Positions 45,431 to 59,221 of a stretch of DNA of 64,000 nucleotides are shown here, in pieces (the stretch's first letter is position 1; each line of letters opens with the position of its first letter). This DNA comes from Guyanagaster necrorhizus (taxonomy: Eukaryota > Basidiomycota > Agaricomycetes > Agaricales > Physalacriaceae). The notes beneath the pieces are model-generated. The model was given only the letters and a program-made list of their open reading frames with translations, was not told the origin of the DNA and searched no databases. The stretch spans positions 232,623-296,622 of the forward strand of contig NW_025064902.1 of NCBI RefSeq assembly GCF_019112545.1, read 5' to 3'. Made by a program: the position numbers and the translations under genes.

Positions 45431-47205
45431 TTTGTGTGCACATGAGATAAAAACTGATACAGCAGAGTGCTGTCCACTGATCACAACTATACCAACACAC
45501 ACACAATACTTCTTAGTTTATTAGAGGATTATAATATGATAAGAGTAGCTATACCAAATATAATTGTCTCTCCAATGATCCACTGTGTGTGAATAGCAAT
45601 AACATGAGTATAACAGTCCTAGATCTCTCTAAGTCTCAAAGCTTTTCATTTATAGAAAACAAGAGGTGGCAATGAATATTGCCAAGCCTCAAAGCAAAGA
45701 GTACTGTAGCTCAATAAAATACATGGAAACACTCTCACAAAACTCTCAAAAAGATCTCAAGCACTGCTCAGATCAACTCAAAATCTCTAACACATATAAT
45801 ACATAACTCAAAGCTTTGCACTCTAAGCAGAAACACTTCACAAAGAGTTAAAACCTCTGTGCACAAGCTTTTAAACCAATTGTAGACCCACAGAATTCAA
45901 ACCTATGTGATCTAGAGACACAAAACACAATAAATGCTGTCTGACAGATCTAAAGGGTTTGAACCTCTGCCATCTGTAGTGCCATGCATCACAAATACCT
46001 CAAAAACTCAAGATAGTGCCCTTCAGACACTGCTCTCTTATTCTCAGGCTAGAGCACAATTCAAAACCTCTTATCAATTCAAATTCAAGTCTCTCACAAG
46101 CTTCAATGCCTCACTCAGTTCTCAAATCTCTCTCAATGATATCAATAATAAGTTTATTCTCTTGCCTGAAGTTATAAACACAGACCTAGAGTTAGAGTGC
46201 AAGGCTTTCTCTGCCCAATACACTACAACTATGGAGGGTCAGAAACTTCTATTCTATTTATACAACACAGTATTTAAATACTCTACTATGGTACTTACTA
46301 ATATAACCCTACTATAGTATCTTTAAAGCACAGGACTCTATGCTGAATCTCACAGATATTATTCACATGCATATTGCAGTTGCTGTGCTTATTCTGTTCT
46401 AGATCAGGACTGTACTCACTCTTCTCTCACTAGCTGACATTGGCTAGCTAGGCTAGCCAGGTCTGCTCACTTTTTTATTTCCCTGGTGAAGTATTCTGAT
46501 ATCAGAGAACTATTCCAGATCCACCCTGATGCTATCTCTCATGTCTGAAGTCAGCCATAATGACTATGTTCTCTTTCCCAGTGTCCAGACATTCCATCTG
46601 ACTCACAATATGTGCCACTTCTGGTCTAGCATGCATCACTTAATCCATCCAATAGTTAGATGTCATACCTTGGTATGATGCAGAGTCTCTCACAGTGTTA
46701 TGCATGCTAAGGCACTGTAAGTATGTATGCAAGTCTCTGAGTGCTAAGCATACTATTCACTCTTTAGTAGTGTTTCTCTATTTGTTACTTTGTTGTCATC
46801 ATTTTATTTCTCTGTTTAGCACCCAGTTATTCAGATACCTTTCTTTGGGTCTCAGCTCTCTGCTCTAAGGCATGTCCCATCAGTACATTAATGAATGTAC
46901 ATCCTTGATCAATGTGATCAGAATTGCTGATCATATTTTAATTGTACTCTTTTTATTTTTAGCATGTCTTCTTGTAATGATATTAGCATGTTTAGAGCCA
47001 AGTGCTGAGATCTCACATGCAGTCCAACCCCTCTGGTATTAGTCTATCACTAGGCCATGCACTCTGCTTATTGTTACTTCAGTCTAGCATTATAATGGCT
47101 ATGTTTCTTTGTGCTCTAGCTCTATTTTCAGCTATATGCTTAGTGGACTGGAATATAGTCCATGTATTCTCAAATTTCACAATTTTACACATCTGAACAA
47201 GGAGA
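45431..47205 (+). repeat. F3 long LTR-like repeat, copy 3
   Basis: About 1.78 kb, matching copy 2 from the AACTGATACAGCAGAGTG block to the CTGAACA-GGAGAG end. It has about two TTYGAA tandem units, fewer than copy 1. Its right end abuts the RT region of G5. Confidence 0.74.
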
Positions 47206-48939
47206 GGGTGTTTCACCAGTGTTCTTCCTGATTGCTAGACATACTCAGGATATCATCAAGATAGATTGTGACCTTTCAAGTGGCAATGAGATCCTTAAAA
47301 ATATCAATCATCATCCACTGGAAAGTCACTGGTAAGTTGGTTAGTCTGAACAACATCACAGTCAGTTCAAATAGTCTTTGGTTCATTCAAAATTCTGCCT
47401 TCTATTCATCTCCCTCTTTGATTCACATGTTATTGTATCCTCATCTGATGTTGAGTTTGATGTAATATCAGGCACCACATAGCTTGTCTATTAGCTTAGA
47501 GATGAGCAGTAAGAGATATCAGTTCTTGATCATCATCTTATTGAGTTTCTGGTAATTCTGGACCAGTCAGAGCTTTCCATCCTTCTTCTTGATGAAAAAG
47601 AAGGGGGATGTCATAGGCAATTTGGAGGGTCTCATTTATCCACTAGATAAGTTCTCATTCAGAAATTTGTTGAGCTCTTGTTGCTCTGCATGATTGAGGG
47701 GATAAACCTTGCAATCAAGGTTAGCATTAGCATTGGGAGTCAGTTCAATGATATGATCTCAGGGCTTTGGGTTTGGAAGTTCATCAAAACTTTTCTTGCT
47801 GAACAGATTCTGGAAATCCCATACCTATGAGGACACTATCTTCTCAAATGTCTTGATCTCCTTTTCCATGTTGGCCTTTGCTGTCAGGTTATTAGCATGA
47901 TGTATGGCTTGCATATGAATAGCTTTCTCCATGTCAATCATAAGGATAGTTTCCCTCTCTTCTATTTCTTCATCCCACTTATCTTTCTCATCCTTATCAG
48001 CCAGGACAAAAGGGGTTTTCTGACATGAGCATTTGGTGAATGTGATGCATTCTGTCTTTCAATTGATCAAGAAATTATGCTGTACTAGCTAATCATGACC
48101 AAGGAAGATTTCCTTTGTTCTCAAATCTATGATGGTGAGGTCAATGCATTTGGCATAATCCCCTATGGTTATTCAAAGTTTGATGAATTTGGTAATAGAT
48201 CCTACTTGGTTTCAAGTCTCATCTGCATTGTAAACTGGTATCAGAGCCACAGTAGCCCTGGTAGAAAGATGGTGCTTGGTGACAAAAGCATAATTGATTG
48301 AGCTCTTAGTGCAACTGCTGTCAATCAGGGCTGAAATGGTAAATATGGATTGATTTGTTAAGGTTTTGATCTGGACCTTGGTAATCAGATCCTTCCCAGT
48401 CATCTTCTGTTGCTGGATATATCTTCAGGGTTTGCATAGTTCATCTAACCATTCTGGTGCACAATTCCTCTCTGTATTGTGTATATCTTCCATTATCTTG
48501 TCTATGACCTCTTCAGCCCATGCTTTGTGTATCCAATTCTTAAGTATGGCTTTTGTCTTCTATTCAGTCCTAGTGTTACAGATGGCTTGCCAAGTCCATT
48601 CAGTGTCAAATGGTTTTAGCCAGCCAACAGGAATCTCTTCTCTTGTTTGGCCTATAGGCATTTGAGTCTTCTTGTTTTGCAATTCTTTCAATGTGTTTAG
48701 AACAGTGGAGGCAGGTATATTCAAATGCATGTGTAAATAATCAGTACCTACAGAGCTAGCATAAGTCTGCCCAGCAGTATTCCAAGACACACTATTAAGT
48801 CCTTTGGCTGATCAAGTGGAATTGCTCACTCATCAGCCTCATCTTTTACCTCCTCAATCTTCATATTCTTGCTATTCTTTTTGATCACATCTGCTTCCTT
48901 TTGTAGTTCAGCAATCTGTGCTCTGATATATTTGCAGAT

Positions 48940-51700
48940 TCATTTCTTCTTTAGACAGTTCTTTGACATATGACCCTTTTTCCCACAGTTGAAGCACTTT
49001 TCCTCCTTCTTTAACTGGCCTATGTTTATTGGTTTCTTCTGGCTGGTGTCAGTGGTCCCAGTTGTTATCTTCTGGGCAGAGTATATAGGGGTAGTGCTTG
49101 TCTTAGGTGGGGTGGTGATTGTAGTCATCACTCCCTTGTGGCTTTCTCCATTGGTCTTCTTGTTGGTCAATTGGTATCTACTCATGACCTTCTGCTGTTG
49201 TCATTCTTGGTTTATGACAGCAATTTGTTACTTCCACTCATTGCATCCTTTTGGAATGTTAAGTCTGATGTCTGAGATGATCTTAATATAAGAGAATGGT
49301 ACTCTGAGTTTCAGGGCTTCTATCATTCACCTGTCTTCACTGATGTCATCTTATGTGCCTGCCAGTTTAATGAGTCTTTTGAGCTTGTTAAAGTGCTTGC
49401 TGGCTGTCTTGTCACCCATTCAATACTTCTTCATCTTGTTCTTGTGCATCTCCATCTTCTGGATGGCTGAATCAGTAAAATTCTTCTGAACTACTTCTTT
49501 AAATTGCTCTCAGGATAGCAGCTGATAATGCCTCTGGATTGTAGAATATAGTTTGGCAAGTTGTAGAGTCTACCATTCCTTCACTTTGTCCTTAAAATAG
49601 GAGGCAGCAAAGGTGACTCAGTATATATCACTGGTTATATAGGTAGAGTAGATCTGGAAATAAGCCTTGCAGTCAGTTAAGAAGCAGTCAATATCATTGG
49701 ACTGCCTTTTAAAAGGGTGAGGCTTTCATACAAGGTCAGGCTTGCATTGAATTAGTGTAGCATCAGTGGTCAGAGGGTCCATTGGATTCAGATACTTATC
49801 AAATAGCAGGTTGTGATATTCTTATAGTGCTCCAAGGAATAAGCATAGTGATCTATCACCTGTGACTGGACTCTCAGTGCCTGTTGGCTTATCTCTCCTA
49901 ATATGTCCATTGACAACCTTGAACTCTAGCTTTCTAGCTTCAGGATCATCCTAGTCTTCTTCAGCTGGTGGCTGTCCAGCAACAATCCAAATTCCTCAGC
50001 TCTTCAGTCAGAGAGTCCATCATGAAGTTGCTGATTCAGAGTGAGAGAAAAGATGCCAAAATGCCAATGAAAAGGAACAAACCAAAGGCATAGCATGAGT
50101 GGCTTATAGTGAGATTGAGTAAACTGAGGGTGTCAGAATTGATTGGATCAAGAGTGCCATGTAGATAGCTCATTGCAGCATGACAGGAGGGATTCTCAGC
50201 ATTAGCTGAATGTCATATTATGATCAGTAGGCCAGTAGGTCAGCCATTGGCTCTTCAGAATAGGCTTTATTATATAAATATATTGCCTGTTCAGTTATAC
50301 AGTACTGCAAAATGTCAATCTTTTTCTGGTCATCTATGATTAGATACTTCTTTTCTAAGAGCATCACTCTCTATATGATATCCTCTAGAATTTCTTAAGT
50401 GCACTTTCTGTACAATTGGTTAATTCTTTTTTCTGCCTCTAGCAGATCTCTCTGTTAAGTCATTCTTCATCAGTTTCTTCTTTCTCACCAGGAATGCTCT
50501 CTAATAGCTTGTACATTGAGAGAATCACTGGTGCCTCCATGATAACTGGAGGAATGTTCTTGCTGACTGGGTCTGGGGTCAATAGAAGGCTGGAAGGGTC
50601 CAGCAATAGGCTGCTGTCCTTTATTGTTAGTACTTTCCACTGCTTCTGCCATTATGTACTCATGATATTGGTGAATGAAGTTGTTTTTGAATAGTCTACC
50701 AACTCAAAATTGGAGAAGCCTTTGGATGATATTATCTCCAATATAGGTGGGCTCAGAGGTTCTAATTCTATATGTGAAAAGAGGAGTGACATGAGATCCA
50801 GAGGATGAGATGAGTTGTTTAGAGTATTCTAACTCAGATCCAGGCCAACTAGGCTTTTGGAAGGGATGGCAAGTTCTCTCCTGAGCAGTAAGTCTGTGAC
50901 ATTGAGGGTCATTGGTTGATCAGGATGCTGTGTTGCAGTTATCATACTGAGCATGCCAGTGCACAGTGCTGTGTTCTTCATACCAGTAGTTAAAATAATC
51001 TGGTCTGAGTACACCTGATGCAATAAGAGTATCTCTTGCATTACCATTGCTGTTGAGGTCAAGCTCTGAGAGGACACTCAAATACTTAGGGCTCAGGGTT
51101 TCAGACATGATATGATAGGTCAAGCTGAGGGTGGATGCTATTCTGGGAGAGATCTCAAGGGAGTCTCAAGCATAGTTTCCAATTCCATACTCAGAGGGAG
51201 TAGTAGAAGAGTCAGAAGAGAATATGGCATCAAAGATGTCATAGAGAGATCTTTAGTAAGTCCAGATGAGACTGGAGAAAAGTGTGCCAGAACTTGATTG
51301 AGATGGCACCTCTGCTGCTCCACTGAGAGACTGTTTTATTAGGGTCAGAGAGAGTATCAGAAGTTATCAGGCTGGCTGGCTTCTTCTCTTTGCTATTTGT
51401 TAATAGCAACTGGAGGTGGCTGATTGTCTTTGAGTATATTTTCTTGTGTGGGCTCATTGGTTCAGGGAGGCTCTGCTGAGAGGTCATAGAAGAGGAGGAT
51501 GAGAGAGACATTTTGTCAAATTCAGTAAAAGGTCTGCAGAGATTAGTAGTATCAAATGATCCAAGCAGTCACTGACTGGTTTTCATAGCAAAGATAGACT
51601 ATAACAAAAAGCCTGAGCAGGATGCCAATAATAATGCTCAAGAGCTTAAAGAAAAGAGTAGTGATATTAGAGGTTGTTGTCAGCATTCAGTTTCCTTCAC
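48940..51700 (-). pseudogene. G5 gag with N-terminal hydrophobic segment and zinc knuckle
   Basis: The N-terminal hydrophobic block FFKLLSIIIGILLRLFVIVY lies near 51600-51670. A Ser/Glu-rich middle and decayed capsid blocks near 49350-49750 follow, then the CCHC knuckle near 48960-49010. The layout is the same as in G4 and G7, with many stops. Confidence 0.7.
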
Positions 51701-51731
51701 CTGATGATGGTGTAAAGAAAGGGAAGCTAGA

Positions 51732-51744
51732 AGCTTTGAGCTAA
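51732..51744 (-). promoter_or_regulatory. G5 self-priming PBS
   Basis: The minus strand reads TTAGCTCAAAGCT, one base inside the 5' LTR. It pairs with the LTR motif at 51902-51914 (AGCTTTAAGCTAA on the minus strand) at 12 of 13 positions. Confidence 0.65.
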
Positions 51745-52199
51745 TTATTAGACTCAAACTCTATGTGATCTGAATACATAATAAACTAGCACTGTATTGT
51801 GTTTGTACAGTCATACTAGAGTCCACTTATTGTGTTGTATCAGAGAGTGTATCCAAAACAAAACAGACTAAGCTCAAAAAAAAGAATGATATAGATGAAA
51901 TTTAGCTTAAAGCTGGGTATCTATAGCAAGAGCTATCCTACTTATATACTCATTTGTAAAGATAAATATAGTCCTCTACTATTATAGCTTTCTGTATTGT
52001 GATACTGTAGTGTCTAATTGTTGGATGTGCAACAAATGAGTATTGTCTATTATCAAAGCATGGTTCACTATTGTTGCAGCTTGTCTATTGTACTCATTCT
52101 CATTGTGTGGCAACTGTCCCATGATTCTAAGTGCTCTGTGATAAGATAGATGTCCAATAAGATATAATAAGATAAAAGAAAAAAGAAAAAATTATAACA

Positions 52200-52727
52200 G
52201 TATATCAATTAATCCATCCAATAGTTATATATCATACTTCAGTATAGCACAGAGTTCCTCACAGGGTTATATATGCAAGAGCACCATAATTGCATATGCA
52301 AGCCTTTGGTCATTATATGTGCAAGTCCATCACAGTTACATACACTATTTGTCCTTTGGTATTATTTCTCTTATTTATTACTTTGTTATCATTATTCTAT
52401 TTCTCTGTTCTAAAGCATTTCCCATCAGTACATCAATAGATATATATCATTGATCAATGTGATCAAAAGTGCTAATTATATTTTGATCATATTCCTTTTA
52501 TTTTTAGTATATCTTGTAATGGTATTAATGCATTTAGGGCCAAGTGCTGGAACCTCATGTGCAGCCTAACCCCTCTGGTATTAGTCTACCACTAGGCTAT
52601 GCACTCTGCTCATTTTTACTTCAGTTTAGCATTGTAATGGCTATGTTTCTTTGTGCTCTAGCTCTATTTTTGGTTACATACCTAATAGACTGTAAAATAG
52701 CTCATGGATTCTCAAATTTTGCAATCA
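52200..52727 (+). repeat. F3 fragment (3' third)
   Basis: This is collinear with about 46635-47180 of F3 copy 3 (TTAATCCATCCAATAGTTA to CTCAAATTTTGCAAT), trapped between the G5 LTR and a copia integrase. The preceding F3 part is missing. Confidence 0.72.
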
Positions 52728-55567
52728 CTATTAATCTCTCTAAATTGCCACTCAAGTGTGACTCCTGTATTCTAGAGAAATAGACTAAAACATCAATCCT
52801 AAAAACATGACAGGAGAGTCACAGAAAACAACAAAGGCTTGAGATTGTTTGAGTAGATTTGATTGGCTCTCAGGTGATGGTGTCACAGATAAGTACACAG
52901 TATGCCATAGACATTGTTGATGACTATTCCAGCTATGTATGGTCAGTACCTTTGCAGAATAAAGATGATTCTTTCTTAAAACTTCAAGCATAGGAACAGG
53001 CTAGAGAAAATGAAACAGAACTCTAAGTTGGAATCTACTGTATGGACAGCAGTGAGCTCAAATCTAACAAGATGACTATTTGGTTCAAGTTCTGCAGTGT
53101 TCAGAAACAGTTTACTGCTCTATACATGTCCGCCCACATTGGATGAGTTAAGAGACAGCATTGTGTCTTGATGAATAAGGCCTATGCTATATGACTGTAC
53201 ACATCATGCTCAGAAAACATTTGGGATGAATTCTATCTGACAGCTGCTTACTTTGATAATCTTACAGCTATCAAATCACCAAATGGCATGATGCCATATG
53301 AGAAGTGGCATGAGAGAAGACCAGATGTAACTCACCTGCAAGAAATCAGTTGTAAAGCTTTTATGCTGATTCAGAATCAATGTAACCTCAAGATACTATA
53401 ATGCTCAGAGAAATATGTTCTCATAGACTACAATGCTAATTTAAAGACCTATCATTGTTATCACAAAGCATCCTGCAAAGTTATATCTTCTCACTATATT
53501 CAATTCATCAAGTCTCACCAACTCACTTTACAGCTCTCATATCTGCTCAACCAGATCAGAACTTCACCTTTCTATCATCCACTATCAGTGCTATCACTGA
53601 GACTCTACCCTCCTCCTCTCTTATCCTTGATGATGACCTGCCACTTGTTTCTCTCTCCCAACTGCAACTCATTCTGAAAGTGCCTACAAATCTGTGCCTT
53701 CTATTGTTTCAGACACTGAGAGGAATACTCCACCTGCTTCTTATTGCTCTGAGAGACTTTCCTCTGAGGTGACACCAACATTCTCATAGCTTGACTGTAT
53801 ATTATCTGAAGTAAGAGACAGCATACAGCACATTAGAGATCAGCAGCTGAATAGAGACAATTGCTCACCAAATTACATGCTACTCCTCTGGCTACAGTAT
53901 CTGATCCTTCTAATACTGATGACACCTCTCTCAATGTTGATGACACTGCTTGCAAAGCTCTCCACACATTCCTGACTGATATGCTTAGCTCTGAAGCCCT
54001 TCTCACTATTGATGATCTCTTTTCCAATATTGAGCATGAAGTCTTGACTGTTATTAGCCTTGAGGATGAGCTTGCAACATGAGAGGAGGTAAAACAGTCT
54101 GCTGATGCTGACTGCTAGCTCACTGGCTACTATGATGAACTTCAATCCTTAAAGGACATAGAAGTTTACAAACTGGTCCTGCACTCCCCTGTCCTCCAAA
54201 GTCACAAGATCTGGAAGGGCTGGCTCACTTTTAAGATCAAGAGGGACAAACATGGTGATGCCATATAATAGAAAGTTCATATCATCTTCAAAGGCTTTGA
54301 ACAGATTTTCAGCCATGACTACATAAAAACTACCTCTCTAACTGCCCAAATGGAGTCTTGGTGAATTTTGCTTCATCTCACAGCTGCTTTTGATTGGGAT
54401 ACTCAGTAAATTGACATTAAAACTGCCTTCTTATATAGCCTTCTGCCTAATGATATGGTATGAAGCAGAGTGGCCATATTTGGAATTGCACAATGAACAA
54501 GGCTATGCTTTCCTGAGGGTTTACACAGTTGAGTAGTGAGTATTGCATCTACTATTGGAAGACAGATACTGGGATCATAATGGCTGCTGTCCTTGTTAAT
54601 GATTTCCTCTCTATCACTAGCTTAAAGGAGGAGAATGAGTTCTTCAAAAAGCAAATGAATCAGAAATAGATCATCTCAGACCTAAGAGAAGCCAAATTTT
54701 GTGTTGGTATTGCAATTCAATAGGATCATGCCAACAAGACTGTTGTACTATCTCAAATAGCTTTAATTGACTGGATCATCTGACAATTTGGCCAAGCAGA
54801 TGCTCACCCTGCTTCTGCATCTATAGAACCCAGTCTTAAACTTAGATGATATGATCCATCCTCTTTATCAGATAAAGATTAAGCTACCCTCCAGAAGATG
54901 CCATATCAATCTGTTGTTGGATCCCTCATTTACCTTCCTGTCAGAATCAAGCCTGACATATCCTATGCAGTTCAACAACTGTCAATATTTCTGGATTGTT
55001 ATACCTTCATACACTGGAATGCTGCCATCAGTATTGTCAGATATCTGAAAGGCACTATGGACTTAAAATTACATCTTGGAGATAAACTAGATCTGACCAA
55101 CTTGATTGGTTACACAGACTCTGACAGGACTAACTGTCTTGACACATGATGGAGCATTGGAGGCTACTGCTTCTCTCTTGGATCAGAACTGGTGTCATAG
55201 AATGCTAAGCAACAGCAGACTGTAACCCTGTCTTCATGTGAAGTGGAATACATAGCTGCATGTGAGACTACAAAAGAAGCTATTTGGATTTGAGTGTCTG
55301 CTAAAAGGTTTGAGACTTAAACATGACCAGGCTACTATAATTAATTGCAACAACAGTAGCACCACAAGTCTCTTGGAAGATCCATCTCTCCATTCAAGAG
55401 TCAAGCATATCAATATTAAATACCATTTTATTTATGAATGTGTCAAAAACAAAGAAATCAGACTCAGCTATATTAATACCAAGCATAACATCACTGATTG
55501 CTTTACCAAAGCTCTAGATACCATAAGCTTTGTGTCTCTGAGGGGGTATATGGGGTTGCATAAGTAG
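52728..55567 (+). pseudogene. Copia pol, + strand: integrase, RT, RNase H
   Basis: The frame opens at the end of the pre-integrase zinc region (LPLKCDSCILEK) and continues into the integrase core (YAIDIVDDYSSYVW; NGMMPYEKWHERRPD). A Ser/Asp-rich linker follows (53460-54100). RT then has IDIKTAFLY, VGSLIYLPVRIKPDISYAVQ and a HWNAAISIVRYLKG block. The RNase H C-terminus is well kept (HINIKYHFIYECVKNKEIRL; DCFTKAL). TGA/TAG codons and frameshifts are frequent. Gag and protease are missing. It belongs to a different copia lineage from the one at 18788-26072. Confidence 0.83.
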
Positions 55568-55581
55568 AAGTTGAGGATGAG

Positions 55582-55795
55582 TGTTGGCATCCCATTGTTC
55601 TTGAGACAATAGATGTCAGATACACTAAAGACAAAAGACTTACCTTATTCATAGAAATTACATTGTCTATAGAGTGGCAAATGCCACTCAGTTGCAGTAG
55701 TATAAATACTTTGTAAATATCTAAAGCTATCTCAGTCAATTATGCTATAAGCCCCAGACTGAGATATACATTATCTGAGAGTTAGTTTCTCAAAA
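55582..55795 (+). repeat. 3' LTR of the + strand copia (right edge uncertain)
   Basis: It begins TGTTGGCATCCC, directly after the purine tract TTGAGGATGAG, which fixes the left end. TATA-like TATAAATAC lies near 55700. The right end is set at CTCA before a new coding block, about 214 bp, but no second copy confirms it. Confidence 0.55.
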
Positions 55796-55814
55796 GCTGG
55801 AAAGCTGCAGAGTC

Positions 55815-57920
55815 AGAATGTGGTGATAACTGCAGTCCCAGGGGGTTATAGTGTATTGTTGCAAGAGAAACAGGAGCTGGAGCAGCAGATGTATGCAATA
55901 AGAATGCAGCAGACTAGCCAAGAGTCAGGAATGCAGACTCACAGTAAGGAGCCACCCCTAGATAAACTGTTAGAGCAAGAACCATCAGATGAGGATAGAG
56001 AGCAGACTTTTTCTAGGCATTCAATGAAGGCAGGCAGGAATCACACAATAACTCATGGAGTTTCCAGATCAGATTCACTATCACCTTCAGAGGATGTAAG
56101 AAACAAAAAGTGGAGAGAAGCAATTAGAGTTGAGATAGCAGAGAACTCATCTGATGATTCTGAAGCAGAATCTCTGTCCAGAACAGTGAACAAAAAGCAG
56201 GTGTAATTGGATCTCATATCTAAGATAATACTGACTGCATGCAGTGTGATGCTGGAGCTAAAGATACCATATCTCAATGTTCCAGATGTTATGAATGTGG
56301 ACAAGAAGAGAGATCCAGCATAGATATTATTAAAGAAAACAGGATTTGTACCATATATGATCAAAGAAAAAGTGGTTGCTTATCAGTTAAAAGCACCAGT
56401 GAAACAGTGAGTTATTAGAGCAACTCATGAAGTCCCCCATAGCCATGACAGTTGGAGAATTGCTTGCTCTGTTGAAGGTTGGTAGTGTGATAAAGCAAGA
56501 GCTGACTATGAAAAAAGTATCTCTGAGAAAATTCAAGAAAAGTAGCAAGCAATAGTTTGGGCTAGTCATAAAAGAAGAATCAGAGCTGAAGAAAGATGAA
56601 GTCACTGAGGCTCTTCTATTTGCAGAGATGACTGAATGAGAGAAATAGATTGCCTAGAGATGCAGTATATCTATCAGAGATCCTATTTGAAGAAACCTTT
56701 ATTGCCACAACAGAAATGAGAAATAGAGTCTCAGAAGGAGTGGTCATCTGGCAAAATTCTTTTGAGCAATATCTAAATGATGTAGCAGAGAAAGGAGAAG
56801 TTTCAAAGCAGGTCTATATGGCTAAAGACTCACAGACCTTATGCTCTGTCTTCTCTTTTATAAATGGCATGAAGCAGTTCAAAAACTTATATAATACAGA
56901 CTCATAAATTGTGTTGATGTCTAGTTAAGTTGCTGAGAGTCTGAGTTTGATATATAACCCAGACAAAGTGATAAACATGCAATCCATAAATAAACAAGTA
57001 GAGAAGTTCCTCAGGATGGCAAAGAATATCCCATTCTTGTTTGGTGACATTACAGTGTACTTCTAAGTACATATCATTAAAGATCCAGCCTATGATGTAT
57101 TGCTCAGAAGACCATTTGATGCATTGACTATGAGTACAGTGTATAACACTGCTGATGGAGGACAGACAATCAAGATAAAAGATCCTAACTCTATGCAATA
57201 TGCAATGATACCCACATTCTCAAGAAGGCAAAAAAAATTCATAACACACAAAGTAGATGAGAGTTTTCAGTGATCAATGATTTGATTAATGATCAAGGAG
57301 ATTTAGCACCAATAATTGAAACTGATCAAGATGGTGATCTGATAATCAGCAGATATGCAAAACCCATCAGATCACATAAATTTAAAAAAGAGGAATTGCA
57401 GGCAGTATATACTATCATCAGCTCAATGGTGTATGATGAGGATACAAAGGCACATAGGACTTTATCCTCATATTTTGGGGCACTTAAAGAAATAAAATAT
57501 ATGAAAAGACAGAGAAAAGGCACAGAAACATGCACATGACACATACACACAACTATGCAGAGCCAATCCAGATTGAGGTATAGAGATTAACTTCCTTAAA
57601 AAAGTCAGCATGGAGTATTCTCCATCTACAGTAGAATCTGTAAAGGATGTCTTTGTGACTAAAAAATATAAGCTAGTAGTGTAAAAAATATAGCCTATTA
57701 CAGGAGGATTACTATCAGAGTTCCACATTGTATATGAAATCAGAGGAGATCCATTAGTCAGCATGCCTCAATTGAGTACCCACCCACTGGAATATACACC
57801 AACAGAAAGGTACACCTAAATGCAAAGAAATAATTGATAGAGTCCATGCAGAAGACTTTTTCTGGCCAGAAGAGCATAAGAAACTTTTTGTATTTCTTGC
57901 AAACTTTCTTCTCAATAGCT
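55815..57920 (+). pseudogene. Third gypsy lineage: gag/protease to start of RT
   Basis: Frames include a charged block (SRSDSLSPSEDVRNKKWREA), ETFIATTEMRNRVSEGVVIW, VYNTADGGQTIKIKDPNSMQ, followed by PTFSRRQKKF, and IIDRVHAEDFFWPEEHKKLF. These match in order the protease-to-RT spacer of the large basidiomycete gypsy lineage that lacks a CCHC gag similar to F1/F2. The catalytic protease motif itself is not readable. It stops near 57920 and RT is absent. Frames are broken throughout. Confidence 0.65.
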
Positions 57921-58766
57921 ATGTGTCATAGGCATAACCAGGCACAATGATACTCAATCATATAGGACATGTCATTTCTAGTATACATGCAGTACTCTAA
58001 TATAGTCCACAAGATCTATTGCAATGCATATGCAAGGCTTGCTGTAGATGCTTAAGCTATTCACAGCCAGTATATAAAAGGCTAGTATACTGCAGAAGAC
58101 TAACCATGTGTTTTATTAGAGATTTATAAGGAATATTAGAAAGAATAGTGTATTATTGGCTATACAAACTTTTAAATATATTATGCTTCATATAAACCTC
58201 ACAGTCTTGAAGGTTTTACATTATAAAAATTTTGCTATACTCACTAAGCTTAATACTGCAGTTACCAAGGCTGTTTAATATAGTACACCTAGTATTAGTA
58301 AATGAATAGTATAAGTAGAGTACTATATGATACAAGAGAGGACAGCATATTATAGAGACCCAGAGGGAGTTGCTTGCCTACAAGTACCCTATCTTGGATA
58401 TCTTTTAGATTCAATACACACACTCAAAGTTATAGTTCTCTACAGCTCTTAGAGAAATAATAACTAGCAAACTTTCTGATTGTTATATAATTATTAAAAC
58501 TTTAAATACTTATTTCAGCTTCAAAAACTATGCTATGCCTTTACAGATTACCTTTGCATAGCATTCTCAATATTTAAGTTCACTTGCATACATCTGTGCT
58601 TTAGAGAGCAGTCTAAAGCTAGGATTGAGCTCTTTAGTCACTAACAATCTAGTACAACCATTTCTGAATCTAGAAAACAACACCACTTGACTCTTTTAAG
58701 TTAGACACCTTAGATATTCCAACAATAATAGTTTGCACTACTTCATACCCAGATTCATATGACATT
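57921..58766. other. AT-rich unassigned DNA
   Basis: TA-rich sequence with almost no CpG and no ORF of note. No LTR ends, RNA gene or protein motif is seen on either strand. It is probably decayed transposon sequence. Confidence 0.4.
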
Positions 58767-59221
58767 TGTTACAATTTTTCTACTTATCAGATATCTATCT
58801 AATCATAAGCATCTATCTCTTATCTATCTGGCTGGACTGGTAACCATGACCATACCAGATAGCTTATACCATTGTACTATAGCTCATGACCAATGACTTG
58901 ACAATGGATAGTATTTAATTGTTTTATGCATATACCACATGCTCTTTAGTTTCAGACCACAGACAGATATAATAAGTAGAACTATATTTATCATACCCAG
59001 AAAAATATATAAATAGCATAGCTCACACTGTAGGAGGCTCAGCTTTGAGCTAAAGTTTATTCTATACCATTCACTCTTGAGTCACTTGCAAATACTTTGA
59101 ATCTCATATCAAGTCAGACACTAAAGTGGACTCTGGTATAATTATACAAATATGATACAATGCTAGTTTATTATGAGTTTATACTCATATGATGCTTGAG
59201 TCTAACAATTAGCTTGAAGCT
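58767..59221 (+). repeat. G6 5' LTR (F2) and self-priming PBS
   Basis: The LTR is 58767-59207 (441 bp, TGTTACAATTTTTC to GTCTAACA). TATATAAAT lies at 59006-59014 and AGCTTTGAGCTAA at 59041-59053, 35 nt downstream. The PBS TTAGCTTGAAGCT is at 59209-59221. They pair at 11 of 13 positions, with the mismatches at one former CpG. Confidence 0.75.

Larger units (their letters stand above)
47206..52199 (-). mobile_element. F2 chromovirus copy G5: 5' LTR to RT palm
   Basis: On the minus strand: 5' LTR 52199-51746 (454 bp; the outer plus-strand end is TATTAG, a decayed TGTTAG), PBS, gag, protease (ALIDSSCTKSSINYAF near 48290) and RT to the YLDD palm near 47255 (TIYLDDIL). It is cut at 47206 by F3 copy 3. 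The gag knuckle CFNCGKKGHMSKNC is at about 48960-49010. CpG depletion is strong. Confidence 0.83.
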